Of a stretch of DNA of 36,294 nt, positions 23,812 through 32,752 are shown piece after piece. Position numbers and translations under genes: made by a program. The notes under the pieces were generated by a model. The model was given only the letters and a program-made list of their open reading frames with translations. It made no database searches and had not been told where the DNA came from. The DNA lies in assembly GCA_001941045.1 (NCBI GenBank), contig MSHD01000007.1, forward strand, positions 99,180-135,473. Reading direction: 5' to 3'. This stretch comes from Lachnospiraceae bacterium Zagget2. GTDB taxonomy: Bacteria > Bacillota > Clostridia > Lachnospirales > Lachnospiraceae. How positions within the stretch are numbered: position 1 is the first letter of the stretch; the number at the start of each line of letters is the position of its first letter.

Positions 23812-24624
23812 ATGGGACTCTTTGACATCATAGATGATATGGCGGAGAAGCAGGTCATGAAGACCGACACCGGCGACAACCGGATCTTCGGCGTCGTGAT
23901 CGGTCTGGTGGCGCAGAACTACAGCAAGGATATGCCGGGTCGCGTCTGCGTTACGGTGCCTACCCGTGACAAGGGGGCGAACGAGCTCAAATGGGCACGC
24001 GTCGCCATGCCGTCGGGCGGTTCCGGCTGGGGGCAGTACTTTCTGCCGGAGGTCGGCGACCAGGTGCTCCTCGTGTTTGAACAGGGCAATATCGAGAAGC
24101 CTTACGTGATCGGCTGTATTCCGAAGGACAGCGATGAGATCCTGAAGAAATCTGTCGATGAGAAGAATCAGTATAAAAAAATCGTCACAAAAAACGGGAA
24201 TCAACTCTACTTTGAGGACAATAAAGAGGGCAGCGGCGAGAAGGACAAGATCCGGCTTGTCACGGCAAAAGAGTCGCATCGGATTGAGCTGGATAATGAG
24301 AACAGTATGATCACCCTGTCTGACAAGGACGGAAAAAACTGTATCAAGCTGGACACAAAAGAAGGAAATATGGAGATCACCGCCGCGAAGACCCTCACGA
24401 TCAAGGTGGGTGAGAAGGTGGAAATAAAGCTGGACGGAAGCGCCGGAGAGATTTCCGTGAAGGCTACGAAGCATGCGGAGACGCTGCAGAGCGAGCTTTC
24501 GATGAACGCGAACAGCGCGCTGAAGCTCACAGCATCCACGCTGGAGGCGAGCGCGAAAGGATCGCTCAAGCTGTCAAGCAGCGGAGCTGTGACGATATCC
24601 GGTACGCCGATCAAGATCGGATAA
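23812..24624 (+). CDS. Spike protein (gp5/VgrG C-terminal type: OB fold plus beta-helix)
   Basis: A 270-residue central spike. Residues about 23-110 are the gp5-type OB fold: FGVVIGLVAQNYSKDMPGRV, WARVAMPSGGSGWGQYFLPE, VGDQVLLVFEQGNIEKPYVI. From about residue 125 to the end there are short repeating strands alternating charged and aliphatic residues (MEITAAKTLTIKVGEKVEIK, AKGSLKLSSSGAVTISG), the pattern of the triple-stranded beta-helix needle. The PAAR-like protein (13903-14286) should cap it. There is no extra effector domain at the C-terminus. It starts 16 bp after the hub gene with AAAGGAG. Confidence 0.93.
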   Translation: MGLFDIIDDMAEKQVMKTDTGDNRIFGVVIGLVAQNYSKDMPGRVCVTVPTRDKGANELKWARVAMPSGGSGWGQYFLPEVGDQVLLVFEQGNIEKPYVIGCIPKDSDEILKKSVDEKNQYKKIVTKNGNQLYFEDNKEGSGEKDKIRLVTAKESHRIELDNENSMITLSDKDGKNCIKLDTKEGNMEITAAKTLTIKVGEKVEIKLDGSAGEISVKATKHAETLQSELSMNANSALKLTASTLEASAKGSLKLSSSGAVTISGTPIKIG

Positions 24625-24645
24625 AGAATGAGGAGTGTGGGATAG

Positions 24646-25089
24646 ATGCCGAAAGGAGATTTTCTCGGAGCGGGGATGAAGTTTCCCCCTCAGATCAACA
24701 GGGCTACGGGACGTTTTGCCGTGTCGTCCCAGGAGGAGAGTGTCAGGGAATCCATTTACCTTATCCTGATGACACAGCAGACAGAGCGCTTCCTGAGACC
24801 GGATTTCGGGAGTAACCTCATGTCCTATACCTTTATGGACATCAACGCGACGACCATCAATATGATGATCCGCTCGCTCAGGGATCAGATCACATCCCAG
24901 GAACCGCGTGTGCGGGATGTGGAGATCACAACGGACTCCGAGGTACGGGACGGTTGCCTGATGGTAGAGATTGACTATATGATCCGTGACAGCAACACCA
25001 GTGACAATCTGGTATTTCCCTTTTACTTAGAAGCGTCAGCTGAGGAAGAAGCCTATGAACAGGAACAGTATGAAGAAGAATATGAATGA
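24646..25089 (+). CDS. Baseplate wedge protein, gp25/GpW-like
   Basis: A 147-residue member of the gp25-like family. The key block is ESVRESIYLILMTQQTERFL followed by RPDFGSNLMSYTF, which contains the conserved R-x-x-x-P-x-[FY]-G motif, and then a helix (TINMMIRSLRDQITSQEPRV) and strands. gp25 links the sheath to the baseplate wedge and seeds sheath assembly. Despite the old family name lysozyme, no glycosidase active site is expected. The C-terminal 20 residues are very acidic and overlap the start of the next gene by 35 bp, implying coupled translation. Confidence 0.93.
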   Translation: MPKGDFLGAGMKFPPQINRATGRFAVSSQEESVRESIYLILMTQQTERFLRPDFGSNLMSYTFMDINATTINMMIRSLRDQITSQEPRVRDVEITTDSEVRDGCLMVEIDYMIRDSNTSDNLVFPFYLEASAEEEAYEQEQYEEEYE

Positions 25090-28000
25090 CGCCCGGATCG
25101 ACGGTCGTTCGCGGGAGGAGCTGGAGCGGCAGATCGAGGAGTTAGCCGCCTCCTATGTCCCGGAGTGGCGTTTTGACCGTGAAGACCCGGACATTGGCTC
25201 CGTTCTGGCGAAGCTGTTTGCCGGACAGATGGCCGGAAATATCGTGCGCTGCGGGCAGGTCCTGGACAGATATCACACGGAATTTGTGAATTTTCTGGGT
25301 GTTTCTCTTCTGCCCGCCCGCCCCGCAAAGGCGACGGTCGTCATGGAGCTGGCTCAGGACACCATCCCGGGTGTGGAGGTGCCGAAAGGGACAAAGCTTC
25401 TGGCCGAGTCGGACACTTACGATGGACAGCTCATCTTTGAGACGCTCCACGATCTCTATGTCACGAACGCCTCCCTTGACTGTGCGTTCATGACCCAGAA
25501 AAAGGACGGGAGAATTATTCCGCTGAAAGGGCATTTCTCCCTGCCGCGTATCGTGGAGGAACCGGAATCTGACACGGATGAGGAACCGCAGGAAGCGGCT
25601 CTTAAGGCCTTTTATCTGTTTGACTCCTGCGAGGAAGGAATCGGGCAGTATGCGCTGATCTTCTATCACTCCTCCGCGCTTGATCTGGAAAATGACAGTC
25701 TCTATGTCCGGATAGAGGGAAATTCTGCGCTGCCGGACGGTATCCGCGAGGGTGCATTCCGCTTCTTTTACCACACAGAGGAGGGACTTGTCCCGGTGGA
25801 GTCCGCGGAGGTTCTGGAGGACGGTAAGACCGTGCTTCTTCAGAAGGAAAAGGAGAATAAAAAGGTAGAGCTGGACGGACAGTCCTATAGTCTGCTGGCG
25901 CTCTGCGCAAAGGAGCCGGTGCGGGAGGCGTATTCGGTTTCGGATATCAGCGTCTCCTCCTCCGGAAAAGCGATGCCTGCCCAGTTCGCGAACAATGGAA
26001 CCGAGGATTTCGATACTGAGGATTTCCTTCCCTTTGGCGAGACGCTGTCTTTGTATCAGGAGTGTTATATCGGCCATGACCTGTATTTTTCCAGGGCAGG
26101 AGCCAGGGTTACGATCAGTTTCGACCTGTCCTTCCTGGAGCACCGCATTCTCGGCGCGCCCCGCGAGGAGGATACATCACTGAAAATTATCAAGAGAAAG
26201 CCGAAGGTCTACTGGACGGACGCTGCCGCCGACGCGAGAGCCGAGGAGATTTCCTTTGAATACTTTAACGGACTGGGCTGGAAAAAGCTGATCTGTGACG
26301 GGGAGACCCGGAACCTGTTCGCCGGGGATACAGGCGCGCATTATGAGATTTCCTTTCTCTGCCCTTCCGACTGGGAGAGCTCCGGCGCGGGCGCTTTCGC
26401 GGGGCGCTGCATCCGCATCCGCCTTCTGAAGGCCGACAACTGTTATATGGTACCCTGTGTTCACCATTATCCCAGGATTGAGAAGCTGCGGATTTCCTTC
26501 TCCTACGAGGATCGCTGGATGAAGGCAGAGCGGCTCGTCTCAATCAGCGGCACCATGCGAACCGACCTGACGGAAAAAGTTCGTATGGGAGAGGCCTTCA
26601 CGGCTTTTTCAGGCGGGGAGTATGAAGATGACGCTCTGTACCTGGGCTTTGAGAAAAAGATCGAAAAAGGCCCTGCAGGACTGCTTTTCCAGATCGACGA
26701 TCATGCGCGGTTCCAGGGAATCCGCTGCAGGTTTTCTTATTACAGCCCGCAGGGCTTTCGTCAGATGAAGGTCGTCGACCAGACGATGGGCATGTCCCGT
26801 CCGGGAATTGTGCGCTTCCTTCCGCCCTCTGACATGTGCCGGACGACACTGGAGGGCAGGAGTGCCTACTGGATACAGGTCAGCCCCGTGGACGGTGAAG
26901 AGAACCGGCTTACCGGGGAGCCGCCGCTGATCCGCGATATTCGCTTTAATGCGGTTGAGACGGCGAATATCGAGACGATGGATGAGGAAGATTTTTATAT
27001 CGACGCGGCTGCGCCCGACATGGAGGTGAGTCTCGGCGTCAGCCACATTCTGGATGTGGAACTGTGGGTTAACGAAAAAAATACGCTCTCACGTCCTCTG
27101 ATGCAGCGTATGCTGCGGGAAACGCCGGATGAGGTGCGTGCGGAGTACGATATGCTGGGTGAAGTCAGTTCCTTCTATGTGAGATGGAGGGAAGCGGATC
27201 GGCTGGATTTCCCGGAGTCGAGACGGAGTTTCCTGCTCGATCGCATGAACAGCCGCCTGATCTTTGGCGACGGCGTACATGCAGATTTCCCGAGGGTGAC
27301 GAATGATGTGGCTTTCCGCACGGTCATCCGCCGCTGCGCCGGCAGTGAGGGAAATGTGGAGCCTGGACAGATCAACGGTTCCATGGGCAGCCTGATGTTT
27401 ATCGGGGAGATTCATAATCCTGCGAAGGCTTATGGCGGGAGCAGTATGGAGACGCTGGACGGCGCGCTGTGCCGCGGAGCAGGGATCCTGAAATCCAGAC
27501 ATCGCCTGGTCTCCATGGACGATTACATACAGGAGATACAGAATTATTCCGATCTGATCGCGCAGGTGAAGGGAGTGACCGGCCTGGACGCAGACGGCAG
27601 GAAGGACGATCAGGCGCTCTGCTTCCTGATTCTGATGAAGGATTTTGATGTTGGCTCCTACTCCTTCCACAGTCTGTCGGGGCAGTTGAAAAAGCATCTG
27701 CAGGAGGCCTGTGAGCTTACAATCGCTCCGAAGGATCTGTATCTTGCGGAACCGGTGTACGCGAGGATCAGTGTGAGTCTGTGGGTGTGTGTTCCGCAGA
27801 TGGACGACAGCTTTGAGACGCAGAATCTGCTTCTTGACACTTTGGAGCAATATCTGAATCCGGTATACGGAAACGCCGGAGAGGGCTGGCCCATCGGCGC
27901 ACTGCCGAGGCGTGCGCAGCTGATGATGAAGCTGAACCGGCTTCGTAGTAAGGCCGTGGTTCGCAGAATGGCGGTAACCGTGTCCTGGCAGGACCGTCAG

Positions 28001-28102
28001 GGAAGCCATGAGGCCGATCTTAACAGTGCCCCGGAGCATCCGTTTTTCGTCTGCAGAAGCGGAGAGCATAAGATTCATGTTATGCTCCAGGACGAGCAGT
28101 AA
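25055..28102 (+). CDS. Baseplate J-like protein, large (Pvc11-type)
   Basis: A 1015-residue wedge protein. The N-terminal about 130 residues (SYVPEWRFDREDPDIGSVLA, HTEFVNFLGVSLLPARPAKA, IPGVEVPKGTKLLAES) match the start of CIS baseplate J proteins; later blocks include SAYWIQVSPVDGEENRL and the J-core FGDGVHADFPRVTNDVAFRT with RLVSMDDYIQEIQNYSDLIA and TIAPKDLYLAEPVYARISVS. The start at 25055 overlaps gp25; ATG codons at 25070 and 25082 are possible alternatives. J proteins form the wedge that opens during contraction. The length is usual for Pvc11-type proteins and well above phage J (about 300-400 residues). Confidence 0.92.
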   Translation: MNRNSMKKNMNDARIDGRSREELERQIEELAASYVPEWRFDREDPDIGSVLAKLFAGQMAGNIVRCGQVLDRYHTEFVNFLGVSLLPARPAKATVVMELAQDTIPGVEVPKGTKLLAESDTYDGQLIFETLHDLYVTNASLDCAFMTQKKDGRIIPLKGHFSLPRIVEEPESDTDEEPQEAALKAFYLFDSCEEGIGQYALIFYHSSALDLENDSLYVRIEGNSALPDGIREGAFRFFYHTEEGLVPVESAEVLEDGKTVLLQKEKENKKVELDGQSYSLLALCAKEPVREAYSVSDISVSSSGKAMPAQFANNGTEDFDTEDFLPFGETLSLYQECYIGHDLYFSRAGARVTISFDLSFLEHRILGAPREEDTSLKIIKRKPKVYWTDAAADARAEEISFEYFNGLGWKKLICDGETRNLFAGDTGAHYEISFLCPSDWESSGAGAFAGRCIRIRLLKADNCYMVPCVHHYPRIEKLRISFSYEDRWMKAERLVSISGTMRTDLTEKVRMGEAFTAFSGGEYEDDALYLGFEKKIEKGPAGLLFQIDDHARFQGIRCRFSYYSPQGFRQMKVVDQTMGMSRPGIVRFLPPSDMCRTTLEGRSAYWIQVSPVDGEENRLTGEPPLIRDIRFNAVETANIETMDEEDFYIDAAAPDMEVSLGVSHILDVELWVNEKNTLSRPLMQRMLRETPDEVRAEYDMLGEVSSFYVRWREADRLDFPESRRSFLLDRMNSRLIFGDGVHADFPRVTNDVAFRTVIRRCAGSEGNVEPGQINGSMGSLMFIGEIHNPAKAYGGSSMETLDGALCRGAGILKSRHRLVSMDDYIQEIQNYSDLIAQVKGVTGLDADGRKDDQALCFLILMKDFDVGSYSFHSLSGQLKKHLQEACELTIAPKDLYLAEPVYARISVSLWVCVPQMDDSFETQNLLLDTLEQYLNPVYGNAGEGWPIGALPRRAQLMMKLNRLRSKAVVRRMAVTVSWQDRQGSHEADLNSAPEHPFFVCRSGEHKIHVMLQDEQ

Positions 28103-28114
28103 GGAGGAGGCAGC

Positions 28115-30208
28115 ATGCTGAATAACCGGAATCTGGACGACCGGACATATGAAGAGCTGATGGCGGAGGCTTTTACGGAGATTCCCATGTATTCGGAGGA
28201 GTGGACGAATTTCAATCCTTCCGACCCGGGGGTCACGATCCTGGAAAACCTGACGGCCTTCCAGATCCTGCAGCAGAATCATATCAATGAGATTACGCCT
28301 GCGATCCAGCAGAAGCTGCTGGAACTGGTCGGTTTTCGCGCGCAGAAGGGGCGTCCTGCCCGCGTGCTGCTGGCTACGGAAGGCCAGCGGGAGGAAATCT
28401 GCCTCGCAGCGAATCAGAAGTTTTTCCTCGGTGATCTGTGTTTTGAGACGAACCGTTCCTTCCATCTGAAACCCTGTCATCTTACTGCCATATATGGAAA
28501 GTGCGGCGGAGAATGGCAGGACTGCTCACATCTTCTGGACCGTGAGGTGCGGGTACCGTCTGTCATATTCGGTACACATCCGCAGGCCGGTGACAGCCTG
28601 TGGCTTCTGGCGGATGCCCTGCCAGATGCAGGGGAGGAGCTTATTTTCTATGTGAAGGCGTCGGAACGCCATAAGCGAAATCCTTCTTCTGCAAAGGGCG
28701 GCAGCATGTTCGCGGACATCCGCTGGGAGTGTTACACGGAGGAGGGCTTCGTCCCCATGCATGTGCGCGACGATACCGGCTGTCTTCTGACGAGCGGGGA
28801 AATCAGGATGCGGCTGCCCGCGCAGAATGCACTTCCCTGTCCGGACGCTCCCGGAAAGTGTTTTGCGCTGCGCGCCGTGCTTACGCGGGCGCAGTACGAT
28901 GTGGCGCCGCGCCTTCTGGCGGTCAGCGGATTTCTGTTCGAGGTCTGGCAGAAGGACACAAGGGCAATCTGCTATACTTCGAACCGGACTGCACGCGTCA
29001 GTCTGAAAAGCGGACTTCTTAAGGAGGGTTACATCACAGTTTTCTGTAAGGAAAAGAAGGGTTCCTCCTACCGGAAATACACGCGCGCCGGTGTCCGTGC
29101 CGGAAAAGGGAGATATTTTGACTACGAGGAGGCGCCGGACGGCACGCTTACTTTTATTTTCGATAAGGAGCGCTTCGGCTACAGTCCGGAGAAACTGAAA
29201 AATGCCGTGAAGATCGTGGCCTACTCGGAGGAGATCATGCGTCAGTATTATCTGGGAGAGGTTCTGGGGATGGATCACCAGACGCTCCGGCTTCCGGCCG
29301 GTCATGTGGTGGCAGAGTCCTTCTGTATCATTGCGAAGCGGCCTGACGAGAACGGGGAGGAGCTCTACGATTTTGTGCGTCCGAGCCGTTTCGGAGAGGA
29401 TGATCTGAGCTACTATCTCTATGAGGATGAGGGGAAGATTGTCATCGAGGACGCGGGGCGCTTCATCGGAGCGAGCCTGTATATGGGGGCTTTCGCGGTC
29501 ACACGCGGTGAGGAGGGCAATATCCGTGAAGGCAATACACTGTTTGCAGAGGATCCTGTTGGTGCGCGCTTCTACAATCCCGGCCCGGGGACACGGGGCT
29601 GTTTCCGGGAGAGTCTGGATCAGGTAAAACGACGATTCCTCGAGGATTTGCAGAGACCCTGTACTGCGGTGACTGCCGCCGACTATGAGCGCCTCGTGAG
29701 GGAGACGCCGGAGCTCTGCATTCATAAGGTGAAGGCCTTCATGGACGAGAGCAGGAATCTGGTACGCATCGCGGTAAAACCGGACACGGACGAGGAGTTC
29801 CCGGAGCTCTCGGAACATTACCGGGCGGCAATCGAGCGACAGCTTGAAGAGCGTCGACTTCTGACGACGCGGATCGAGATCGTCGGGCCGGTCTACACGC
29901 AGGTGGATGTGCTGGGGACGGTCTGTGTGAAGCGTCATTATGAAAACAGTCTTCAGGAGATCGTTGACACGGTGCGCACGGCGGTGGACTGTGTCAGCTC
30001 AGAACGTGGTTTTGGCGAAGCGCTGCGTTTTGATCAGATTTTTCACCAGATCGAGGAGCTGGACTGTGTGGCTTTTGTCAGCGACCTGTCCCTGCATCCG
30101 CGGAACCAGGCACTGGCAAGGATTCAGGATTCCGATGTGATTCCGGCGCAGAATTGTCTCTGCAGCGCCGGTGAGATTCAGATCGAGACGGTAGTGAGCA
30201 GAATCTGA
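28115..30208 (+). CDS. Baseplate J-like protein, second (Pvc12-type)
   Basis: A 697-residue second wedge protein. It begins NLDDRTYEELMAEAFTEIPM and EEWTNFNPSDPGVTILENLT, a hallmark of the second J-like protein in these clusters, followed by LLELVGFRAQKGRPARVLLA. The C-terminal third has CTAVTAADYERLVRETPELC, IRIAVKP-type and TTRIEIVGPVYTQVDVLGTV segments, the J-core. It starts 12 bp after the first J gene with AAGGAGGAGG. In Afp/PVC the 11 and 12 proteins form a heterodimeric wedge. It is about 300 residues shorter than its neighbour. Confidence 0.9.
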   Translation: MLNNRNLDDRTYEELMAEAFTEIPMYSEEWTNFNPSDPGVTILENLTAFQILQQNHINEITPAIQQKLLELVGFRAQKGRPARVLLATEGQREEICLAANQKFFLGDLCFETNRSFHLKPCHLTAIYGKCGGEWQDCSHLLDREVRVPSVIFGTHPQAGDSLWLLADALPDAGEELIFYVKASERHKRNPSSAKGGSMFADIRWECYTEEGFVPMHVRDDTGCLLTSGEIRMRLPAQNALPCPDAPGKCFALRAVLTRAQYDVAPRLLAVSGFLFEVWQKDTRAICYTSNRTARVSLKSGLLKEGYITVFCKEKKGSSYRKYTRAGVRAGKGRYFDYEEAPDGTLTFIFDKERFGYSPEKLKNAVKIVAYSEEIMRQYYLGEVLGMDHQTLRLPAGHVVAESFCIIAKRPDENGEELYDFVRPSRFGEDDLSYYLYEDEGKIVIEDAGRFIGASLYMGAFAVTRGEEGNIREGNTLFAEDPVGARFYNPGPGTRGCFRESLDQVKRRFLEDLQRPCTAVTAADYERLVRETPELCIHKVKAFMDESRNLVRIAVKPDTDEEFPELSEHYRAAIERQLEERRLLTTRIEIVGPVYTQVDVLGTVCVKRHYENSLQEIVDTVRTAVDCVSSERGFGEALRFDQIFHQIEELDCVAFVSDLSLHPRNQALARIQDSDVIPAQNCLCSAGEIQIETVVSRI

Positions 30209-30221
30209 GGGAGGAGAGACG

Positions 30222-31328
30222 ATGGCGGACAGAACGACATACAGTATAAGAAAAAACCGCTTTGAAAGCGGCTTCCATCCCGGATTTGTGGTAGAGAGAG
30301 ACGGGGCTTTACGTGCCTGCCCGAATGCGGCATCCCATTATCTCTATCTGAAGGCGATTGACAGTGGGCAGGCGGACTCTGAGTGGGGAAGACTGTCCCT
30401 GGATATCCGGCGTCCCGAGGACATGATCTGTTATATCCGCGTGGCGGCACTTAATGAGGATTCCTTCTACCGGGAGGGAAAGCCCGTGCGGATCGAGAAT
30501 TTCCTCTGCAATGCGGCCGAAGCGAACAGCATAAAGAAGGAATTTTTCAGCAGGATCGAGGCGCTGCGTTTTGTAAACCGGGAGGATATGCTGCTCTACA
30601 GCCTGAAGGGCAGATATCTCTATCTGATGCTTGAGATTGTCGGGGAGGGAAGCTGCGAGATCGGCGGCCTGCGCATTGATGCGCAGGGGGACAATTTCAT
30701 GTATACCTTTCCTGCCGTCTATCAGGAGAGGAACAGTTTTTTTCATCGCTGGCTCTCTGTCTTTTCGAGTCTGTACAATGATTTTGACGGAGAGATCGAC
30801 CGCCTGCCCGCACTGCTGGATCTGGACAGCTGTCCGCCGGAATATCTGCCCATATATGCTTCCTGGCTTGGTGTGGATGTGGGAAATGATTTCCTGGATG
30901 AGGCGATCTTACGGCCGCTCGTAAAAGAAGCCTACGCGTTGAACCGGATGAAGGGGACGAAGGCGGCGCTTGAGCGCGTGGCCCGGATCGTACTCGGTGA
31001 GAAGGTGCAGGTGCTTGAGCGCAATGTGATGGCGGATTATATCGGGCCGGAGCAGATGGCAGAGTTTGAGCGGCTCTATGGGAACAGTGTGCACGATGTG
31101 ACGATTCTCGTGAAAAAGCCCCTTTCTGAGCTCACAAAGGCCCGGCTGCTGTTTTTGCTGAACCAGTTTAAGCCCGCGCGGGCGCGTCTGCATATCATCA
31201 GCGTACAGCGGGAGGGCGTCCTCGACGATTATGCTTATCTCGATATGGACGTGAGGATCGCCGGACAGAAGAGAGGAACGCTGGACGAGAGTCAGGTGCT
31301 GGACGGCGCCGTCCGGCTGGAAGGATAG
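30222..31328 (+). CDS. Tail protein I-like baseplate protein (TIGR02242-type C-terminal domain)
   Basis: A 368-residue protein. Residues about 165-270 carry the tail-protein pattern: YTFPAVYQERNSFFHRWLSV, DGEIDRLPALLDLDSCPPEY, LPIYASWLGVDVG, and AYALNRMKGTKAALERVARI, where L-P-x-x-[FY]-x-x-x-x-F-L-x-R and the R-G-T-like step (here MKGT) are family marks. The first about 150 residues are a beta-rich domain. In phage P2 protein I completes the wedge around J. Afp/PVC clusters place the fibre gene after the J genes; here no fibre follows, so this is the last clear baseplate gene. It has a GGGAGGAGAG site. Confidence 0.87.
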   Translation: MADRTTYSIRKNRFESGFHPGFVVERDGALRACPNAASHYLYLKAIDSGQADSEWGRLSLDIRRPEDMICYIRVAALNEDSFYREGKPVRIENFLCNAAEANSIKKEFFSRIEALRFVNREDMLLYSLKGRYLYLMLEIVGEGSCEIGGLRIDAQGDNFMYTFPAVYQERNSFFHRWLSVFSSLYNDFDGEIDRLPALLDLDSCPPEYLPIYASWLGVDVGNDFLDEAILRPLVKEAYALNRMKGTKAALERVARIVLGEKVQVLERNVMADYIGPEQMAEFERLYGNSVHDVTILVKKPLSELTKARLLFLLNQFKPARARLHIISVQREGVLDDYAYLDMDVRIAGQKRGTLDESQVLDGAVRLEG

Positions 31329-31353
31329 AAAGAGAACAGGAGGATAAATCAGA

Positions 31354-31653
31354 ATGACAATTTCAGAGACAAGACAGGCAGATGTGGTTCAGCTGAGCGT
31401 GGAAGGCAGGGTGGATACAAACACAAGCCCGCAGCTTCAGAAGAGCATACTCCAGGCATTTCAGAAAGGGAATAAAGTGGTTCTTGACCTGGAGAAGGTG
31501 GATTATGTGTCCAGTTCGGGACTGCGTGCGCTGCTGATCGGTCAGAAGACCGCGAATTCCAAGGGCGGAAGCATGAAGCTGGTTCATGTGTGCAGCGCCG
31601 TCATGAAGGTGTTCGATATGACAGGCTTTTCCAAAATGCTGACGATCGAGTAG
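31354..31653 (+). CDS. STAS-domain anti-sigma factor antagonist-like protein (SpoIIAA/RsbV type)
   Basis: A 99-residue single STAS domain, the usual length. LSVEGRVDTNTSPQLQKSIL is the N-terminal strand-helix, and VVLDLEKVDYVSSSGLRALL carries the S-S-G-L motif whose serine (S54 or S55) is phosphorylated by an RsbW/SpoIIAB-type kinase in relatives. It ends FDMTGFSKMLTIE, also typical. The site is AGGAGGA. A matching kinase is two genes downstream (32312-32752), so a partner switch is encoded inside the injection-system array. No sigma factor gene is seen nearby, so the switch may act on a protein of the machine or on a distant sigma factor. Confidence 0.93.
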   Translation: MTISETRQADVVQLSVEGRVDTNTSPQLQKSILQAFQKGNKVVLDLEKVDYVSSSGLRALLIGQKTANSKGGSMKLVHVCSAVMKVFDMTGFSKMLTIE

Positions 31654-31659
31654 CGCATC

Positions 31660-32310
31660 ATGATCCGTTTTGAACATGTGCAGAAGCGGTATGATGAGAG
31701 TGCGGCGCCGGTTTTCGGCGATTTCTGTGAGACTGTCCGTCAGGGGGAGTTCGTACTGCTGACCGGGGAAAGCGGCGCGGGAAAGAGTACCCTGCTGCGT
31801 CTTATTCTGAGGGAAACGCCCTTGACGGGTGGCCGTATCCTTGTGGCAGGGCAGGATATCGGAAAAATCCGCGGAAAGGATATTCCGCTTTATCGCAGGA
31901 AGATCGGGGAGATTTTTCAGGAGACGCCGCTGATTGCTGAGGAAAATGTTTATGAAAATGTAGAGCTGGCAAGATTGATTGCCGGGGGAAAGAGGAAGGA
32001 TAACCGGATGGTGATCACCTCGCTTTTCCGGCTGCTCGGCATCAGTCACCTGCACCGAAGCTATCCGGCGCAGCTATCCGGAGGGGAACGGCAGAGGGTG
32101 TGCCTTGCCAGGGCGCTGGCGAACTATCCGGCGCTGTTGCTGGCCGATGAGCCCACAGGAAATCTGTCACCGTCGGAGTCAAAGGAGATCATGGGTCTCT
32201 TTGAGCTGATTCACCGGCAGGGAATCACCGTGGTAGCGGCCACGCATGACCGGGAGAACGCGGCGGGACTTGCATACAGAGAGATTGCTTTGAAAAGGAA
32301 GGGAGAATGA
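31660..32310 (+). CDS. FtsE/LolD-like ABC transporter ATPase without partner permease
   Basis: A 216-residue ABC ATPase. Walker A is GESGAGKS (residues 36-43), the Q-loop is EIFQETPLI, the signature is LSGGERQ (139-145), Walker B is ALLLADEP (158-165), and the switch His is in AATHDRE. Length and sequence are closest to FtsE and LolD/MacB-type ATPases, which work with a membrane permease such as FtsX. No such permease is encoded in the window. The start has almost no ribosome site (ATG 31660, 6 bp after the STAS stop), so translation is probably coupled. All catalytic residues are intact. It might use an outside FtsX-like partner or one of the membrane proteins at 6331-10691; both are inference. 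Confidence 0.9.
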   Translation: MIRFEHVQKRYDESAAPVFGDFCETVRQGEFVLLTGESGAGKSTLLRLILRETPLTGGRILVAGQDIGKIRGKDIPLYRRKIGEIFQETPLIAEENVYENVELARLIAGGKRKDNRMVITSLFRLLGISHLHRSYPAQLSGGERQRVCLARALANYPALLLADEPTGNLSPSESKEIMGLFELIHRQGITVVAATHDRENAAGLAYREIALKRKGE

Positions 32311-32311
32311 T

Positions 32312-32752
32312 ATGGAAAGGATGGTGGACCTGAAGCTTCAGGCCAGTAACGACACGCTTTATACGGTGCTGGACGCCATAGAGGCGCATCTTACGAAATG
32401 CGGCTGCCCGAAATCCGTGCAGACGGAGATTCTGGTAGCTGTAGAAGAGCTCTATGTGAATATTGCCAGCTATGCTTACGGGGACAAAAAAGGCGAGGCA
32501 GCCGTACAGATGGATGTCCTTGGTGATCCGGGACGCTGCAGGGTGACACTCATCGATCATGGCATGCCCTACAATCCTCTGGAAAAGGAAGATCCCGACA
32601 TCACGCTCTCCGCGGAGGAGCGGGGCATCGGCGGTCTGGGCATCTATATGGTAAAGCAGACGATGGACCACGTGGAATATCGTTATGAGAACGGCTGCAA
32701 CATTCTGACGATTGAGAAGGGTATCGGACCGGAGGAGAACGCATGCGGGTGA
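32312..32752 (+). CDS. ATP-binding anti-sigma/regulatory kinase (RsbW/SpoIIAB-like, HATPase_c_2)
   Basis: A 146-residue GHKL-type kinase domain. The N box is ILVAVEELYVNIASYAYG, the G1 box LIDHGMPYNPLEKEDPD, and the G2 box ERGIGGLGIYMVKQTMDHVE, then EYRYENGCNILTIEK. These are the ATP-binding boxes of anti-sigma kinases that phosphorylate STAS antagonists. It starts 2 bp after the ABC ATPase gene with GGGAGA. Its likely substrate is the STAS protein at 31354-31653. Whether it binds a sigma factor or another target cannot be told from sequence. Confidence 0.93.
   Translation: MERMVDLKLQASNDTLYTVLDAIEAHLTKCGCPKSVQTEILVAVEELYVNIASYAYGDKKGEAAVQMDVLGDPGRCRVTLIDHGMPYNPLEKEDPDITLSAEERGIGGLGIYMVKQTMDHVEYRYENGCNILTIEKGIGPEENACG

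Noticed and set aside
24646-25089. gp25 as a lysozyme
   Set aside because: The family name is historical; the sequence shows the wedge motif around RPDFGS and no muramidase site.
12551-31328. Classical type VI secretion system
   Set aside because: No TssJ, TssL, TssM, ClpV or TssB/TssC pair; the sheath is a single gp18-like protein and the cell type is Gram-positive-like.
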